A DNA stretch of 7,922 nucleotides from Bacillota bacterium (GTDB lineage Bacteria; Bacillota; Clostridia; Christensenellales; Aristaeellaceae), in the NCBI GenBank assembly GCA_023392755.1, contig JAEWNM010000363.1, positions 1 to 7,922 on the forward strand, in the 5' to 3' direction. Shown here piece by piece: positions 6,388-7,922 of this stretch. The number at the start of each line of letters is the position of its first letter. Position 1 is the first letter of the stretch. The notes below the pieces were generated by a model that saw only the letters and a program-made list of their open reading frames with translations, did no database searches and was not told the DNA's origin. The translations under genes and the position numbers were made by a program.

Positions 6388-7215
6388 CTACTGTTCAGGC
6401 TGGCAATTGGCGCAGAAGTATATGTTCCCGCCCAGATAGGCCTGGCGCGTTAGCGCGCCGCCGCAGACAGGGCATGGCTTGTCCAGCGTTTTTTTCGACA
6501 GCAGGCAGGGGTAACCCCCGGGCTGGCCATACAGATCCTTTTCCGTGTCCCGCCCTCCCAGGTCCGTCATTTTCCAAAGCGTATTCTTAACGGCAGCGAA
6601 CAGCCCCGCCGTCTGTTCCGCCGTCAAGGCCGACAGCTTTGTTTTGGGGTGGATGCGGGCCGTGAACAGAATGTCCTGCAAAACACCGTTGCCAAGGCCG
6701 GGTATTCTCTGCTCCGTAGCCAGAAATGCCTTGGCGCTGAGCGTCGGCTTCGCCTTGGCAAGCATGCCTTCAAAATACACTTCGTCAAATGTTCCACTTA
6801 GCGGGGATGGCTTTTCCTTGGCGACAAGATAATAGGGATTATCGTATTCCGCCTTGATAAAAGCTTGCATGCCCCCGTACATCTGCACAGTGCAGATCAA
6901 CGTGGAGCCGTCTGAAAACGCCATCAAAAGCTGGTGCCTGTCCGGCAGCTTTTCCCCGGCGGTATACAGCCTTGCGTTCACACCGTCGTTGAAGGTTAGC
7001 CCCACATCCTCCGCACAAATTTCCACAAGCCCGCCGTATGCCACCACATCGGCTACCGTTTTTCCAGCCAGCAAATCATTGTACAGTCCAGGGTCTCCGT
7101 GGTAGAAGGCAAACCCGTGGGGTGTGGTATTTGCACGCACCATAGTGATTTTCTTGCCCGCGACGGCATCCCTTAACTGCCTGGCCAGCGTTTGGCTCTC
7201 TGGAAGTTCCAGCAT
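6388..7215 (-). CDS. Fpg/Nei-family DNA-glycosylase-like protein lacking the catalytic proline
   Basis: The 275-residue product has the Fpg/Nei architecture: an N-terminal MLELPE motif, a beta-sandwich domain, an H2TH motif PGLGNGVLQDILFTARIHP (172-190) with the DNA-contacting Asn176, and a zinc finger with C248-x2-C251-x16-C268-x2-C271. Canonical enzymes start M-P-E-L-P-E and use Pro2 as nucleophile in base excision. Here residue 2 is Leu. The lysine expected near 'RRGK' is Gly (AYGGL, 59-63), and the zinc-finger arginine is Gly or Asn (GGNIYF). Glu3 remains. ATG 7215 is preferred because GGAGG lies 8 nt upstream; the ATG at 7221 sits only 2 nt from it. It converges on the oxidoreductase gene with 7 bp between stops. 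It may bind DNA without normal lyase chemistry. Similar 'M[IL]ELPE' proteins exist in Bacillota, from memory. Confidence 0.85.
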   Translation of the reverse strand: MLELPESQTLARQLRDAVAGKKITMVRANTTPHGFAFYHGDPGLYNDLLAGKTVADVVAYGGLVEICAEDVGLTFNDGVNARLYTAGEKLPDRHQLLMAFSDGSTLICTVQMYGGMQAFIKAEYDNPYYLVAKEKPSPLSGTFDEVYFEGMLAKAKPTLSAKAFLATEQRIPGLGNGVLQDILFTARIHPKTKLSALTAEQTAGLFAAVKNTLWKMTDLGGRDTEKDLYGQPGGYPCLLSKKTLDKPCPVCGGALTRQAYLGGNIYFCANCQPEQ

Positions 7216-7245
7216 ATTCATTTCCTCCCTGCTTGCGTTTTTTCC

Positions 7246-7274
7246 AGTATATCACAAACAAAAAACCGCCGCAA
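7246..7274 (-). promoter_or_regulatory. Promoter of the Fpg/Nei-like gene
   Basis: On the minus strand a TATACT -10 (7246-7251) has the extended TGn element (7252-7254). A weak TTGCGG -35 (7269-7274) lies 17 bp upstream and overlaps the T-tract of the preceding terminator by 2 bp. The start would be near 7239, giving a leader of about 24 nt. Confidence 0.65.
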
Positions 7275-7304
7275 AAAGAAATCCTGCCTCGACTCGAGGC
7301 AGGA
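7273..7304 (-). terminator. Intrinsic terminator after the zinc-ribbon gene
   Basis: A perfect 11-bp inverted repeat TCCTGCCTCGA/TCGAGGCAGGA (7282-7304, one central base) is followed on the minus strand by TTTCTTTTT (7281-7273). The loop must open by a pair or two. It lies 43 bp beyond the zinc-ribbon stop and ends the RNA/zinc-ribbon transcript. Confidence 0.93.
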
Positions 7305-7347
7305 CTATCTTGCAAACGAATGGGTACGGGGGTATTACCAGATGGAA

Positions 7348-7626
7348 TTACCGGCGTGCCGCGAAGCACTCGCTGCAATAAACGGGACGGTCGTTCTTGG
7401 GAACAAAGGGAACTTGGGTGACTGCGCCGCAGTTGGCGCATACCGCCTCGTGCATTTCACGAGGGGCCCCGGCAGCGGGACGGCTGGCCTTGCGTTGCGA
7501 ACGGCAAGCCTTGCAACGTGTGGGCTCGTTCTGGAAACCTTTTTCGGCGTAGAATTCCTGCTCGCCTGCGGTAAACACGAACTCAGCACCACAGTCTTTG
7601 CAAACCAGCGTTTTGTCTTCGTACAT
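7348..7626 (-). CDS. Double zinc-ribbon protein (CxxC-x17-CxxC)
   Basis: The 92-residue cytosolic protein has two zinc-binding modules. The first is C9-x2-C12 and C38-x2-C41, with the segment EFVFTAGEQEFYAEKGF typical of the 'probable zinc-ribbon' family (zf-trcl). The second is C63-x2-C66-x17-C84-x2-C87, the CxxC-x17-CxxC domain. A Lys/Arg/Ala-rich linker (43-58) joins them. The function is unknown; nucleic-acid or protein binding is the usual guess for such ribbons. The start at 7626 has AGGGGG 10 nt upstream. The frame stays open to 7776, but that extension would translate the structured RNA and lacks family residues, so it is rejected. The mRNA apparently begins with the 216-nt RNA and ends at the terminator 43 bp downstream. 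Confidence 0.88.
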   Translation of the reverse strand: MYEDKTLVCKDCGAEFVFTAGEQEFYAEKGFQNEPTRCKACRSQRKASRPAAGAPREMHEAVCANCGAVTQVPFVPKNDRPVYCSECFAARR

Positions 7627-7658
7627 GATCTGGTAACCCCCTGAACTTTCTGATTCTT

Positions 7659-7874
7659 GGTTGTATTTTCGGCTGACCTGGTTTTTGACCCCACACCCGC
7701 CGGCTGGGAGGGTTGCTACTAGCGCATAAGCGCCCTCACGCACTCCTCTCGGCGTTCCCGCCGGCCGGACTGACAACTAGACCGCGCCATGATCGCCGGC
7801 ACTTTGGCCGGTTTACGTGGACCGCTTCGCCCGCGGCTGGCATCGGTTTTCAACCACAGACCCGAAATACAACC
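7659..7874 (-). ncRNA. Structured RNA, 216 nt; candidate raiA motif
   Basis: On the minus strand GGTTGTATTTCGG (7874-7862) pairs with CCGAAAATACAACC (7672-7659), giving a 13-bp closing stem with one bulged A. Inside are further hairpins: GGTT/AACC (7855-7845), CCGC/GCGG (7836-7822), CCGGC/GCCGG (7811-7796), CGGCG/CGCCG with a GGAA tetraloop (7763-7750) and GCGC/GCGC with a TTAT loop (7733-7722). Possible long-range pairs are GTGG (7857-7854) with CCAC (7820-7817) and GAGGG (7737-7733) with CCCTC (7712-7708); the latter competes with the TTAT-loop hairpin. The predicted transcript start coincides with the first base of the closing stem. No terminator follows, so the RNA is co-transcribed with the zinc-ribbon gene or cut from its leader. 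Length and host type fit the raiA-motif RNA; this name comes from memory and is unconfirmed. Confidence 0.8.
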
Positions 7875-7880
7875 ATGCCT

Positions 7881-7909
7881 ATTATATAGCGTGTATTCCG
7901 AAAAAACAA
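7881..7909 (-). promoter_or_regulatory. Promoter of the structured RNA and zinc-ribbon unit
   Basis: On the minus strand a TTGTTT -35 (7904-7909), a 17-bp spacer and a perfect TATAAT -10 (7881-7886) predict a start at about 7874, the first base of the closing stem of the RNA. The flanks are AT-rich and contrast with the GC-rich RNA. Confidence 0.88.
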
Positions 7910-7922
7910 GAATAATTTTGCA

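Noticed and set aside
7627..7776. N-terminal extension of the zinc-ribbon protein to 7776
   Set aside because: It would read through the structured RNA, has no ribosome binding site, and the family sequence starts at MYEDKTLVC.
7659..7874. RNase P RNA, tmRNA, SRP RNA or 6S RNA
   Set aside because: I see none of their signature elements: no RNase P core sequence, no tmRNA tRNA-like end, no SRP domain IV loop and no single long 6S-type bubble hairpin.

Overview
The window (7,922 bp, GC-rich) looks like an ordinary chromosomal segment of a low-to-mid-GC Gram-positive, most likely a Clostridia-type member of the Bacillota. The reasons are strong AGGAGG-type ribosome binding sites, sigma-A-type promoters, a tRNA-Gln(CUG) with encoded CCA, a GldG/DUF4340 ABC operon, a CxxC-x17-CxxC zinc-ribbon gene and a long structured RNA that resembles a Bacillota/Actinomycetota RNA class. 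No phage, insertion sequence, CRISPR array or defence island is visible.

Layout from left to right. Positions 1-108 hold two tRNA genes on the minus strand: a partial tRNA, probably Glu, and a complete tRNA-Gln(CUG). A textbook consensus promoter at 134-162 drives them. A short degenerate tandem repeat (173-229) separates it from a divergent extended -10 promoter at 276-284. That promoter heads a tightly packed four-gene plus-strand operon (325-4959): an ABC ATPase, an ABC-2/GldF-type permease, a GldG-type membrane-anchored protein and a DUF4340 membrane-anchored protein. Gene overlaps and gaps of at most 20 bp imply one membrane machine. A hairpin plus T-tract at 4977-5001 ends the operon.

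A good promoter (5034-5061) and a leader of about 110 nt with two hairpins precede a 400-residue NAD(P)-dependent oxidoreductase of the alanine dehydrogenase/transhydrogenase superfamily. It most resembles N5-(carboxyethyl)ornithine synthase. Converging on it with only 7 bp between stop codons is a minus-strand Fpg/Nei-family protein. It keeps the H2TH motif and zinc finger but lacks the N-terminal catalytic proline and other usual catalytic positions.

The right end (7273-7909, minus strand) is one transcription unit: a sigma-A promoter, a 216-nt RNA closed by a 13-bp stem that starts at the predicted +1, a 92-residue double zinc-ribbon protein, and a strong intrinsic terminator. This structured RNA is the most interesting item. 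From its size, architecture and host type it is a candidate for the raiA-motif noncoding RNA class, or for a related or undescribed structured leader. That assignment rests on memory of the class and was not confirmed by a search.
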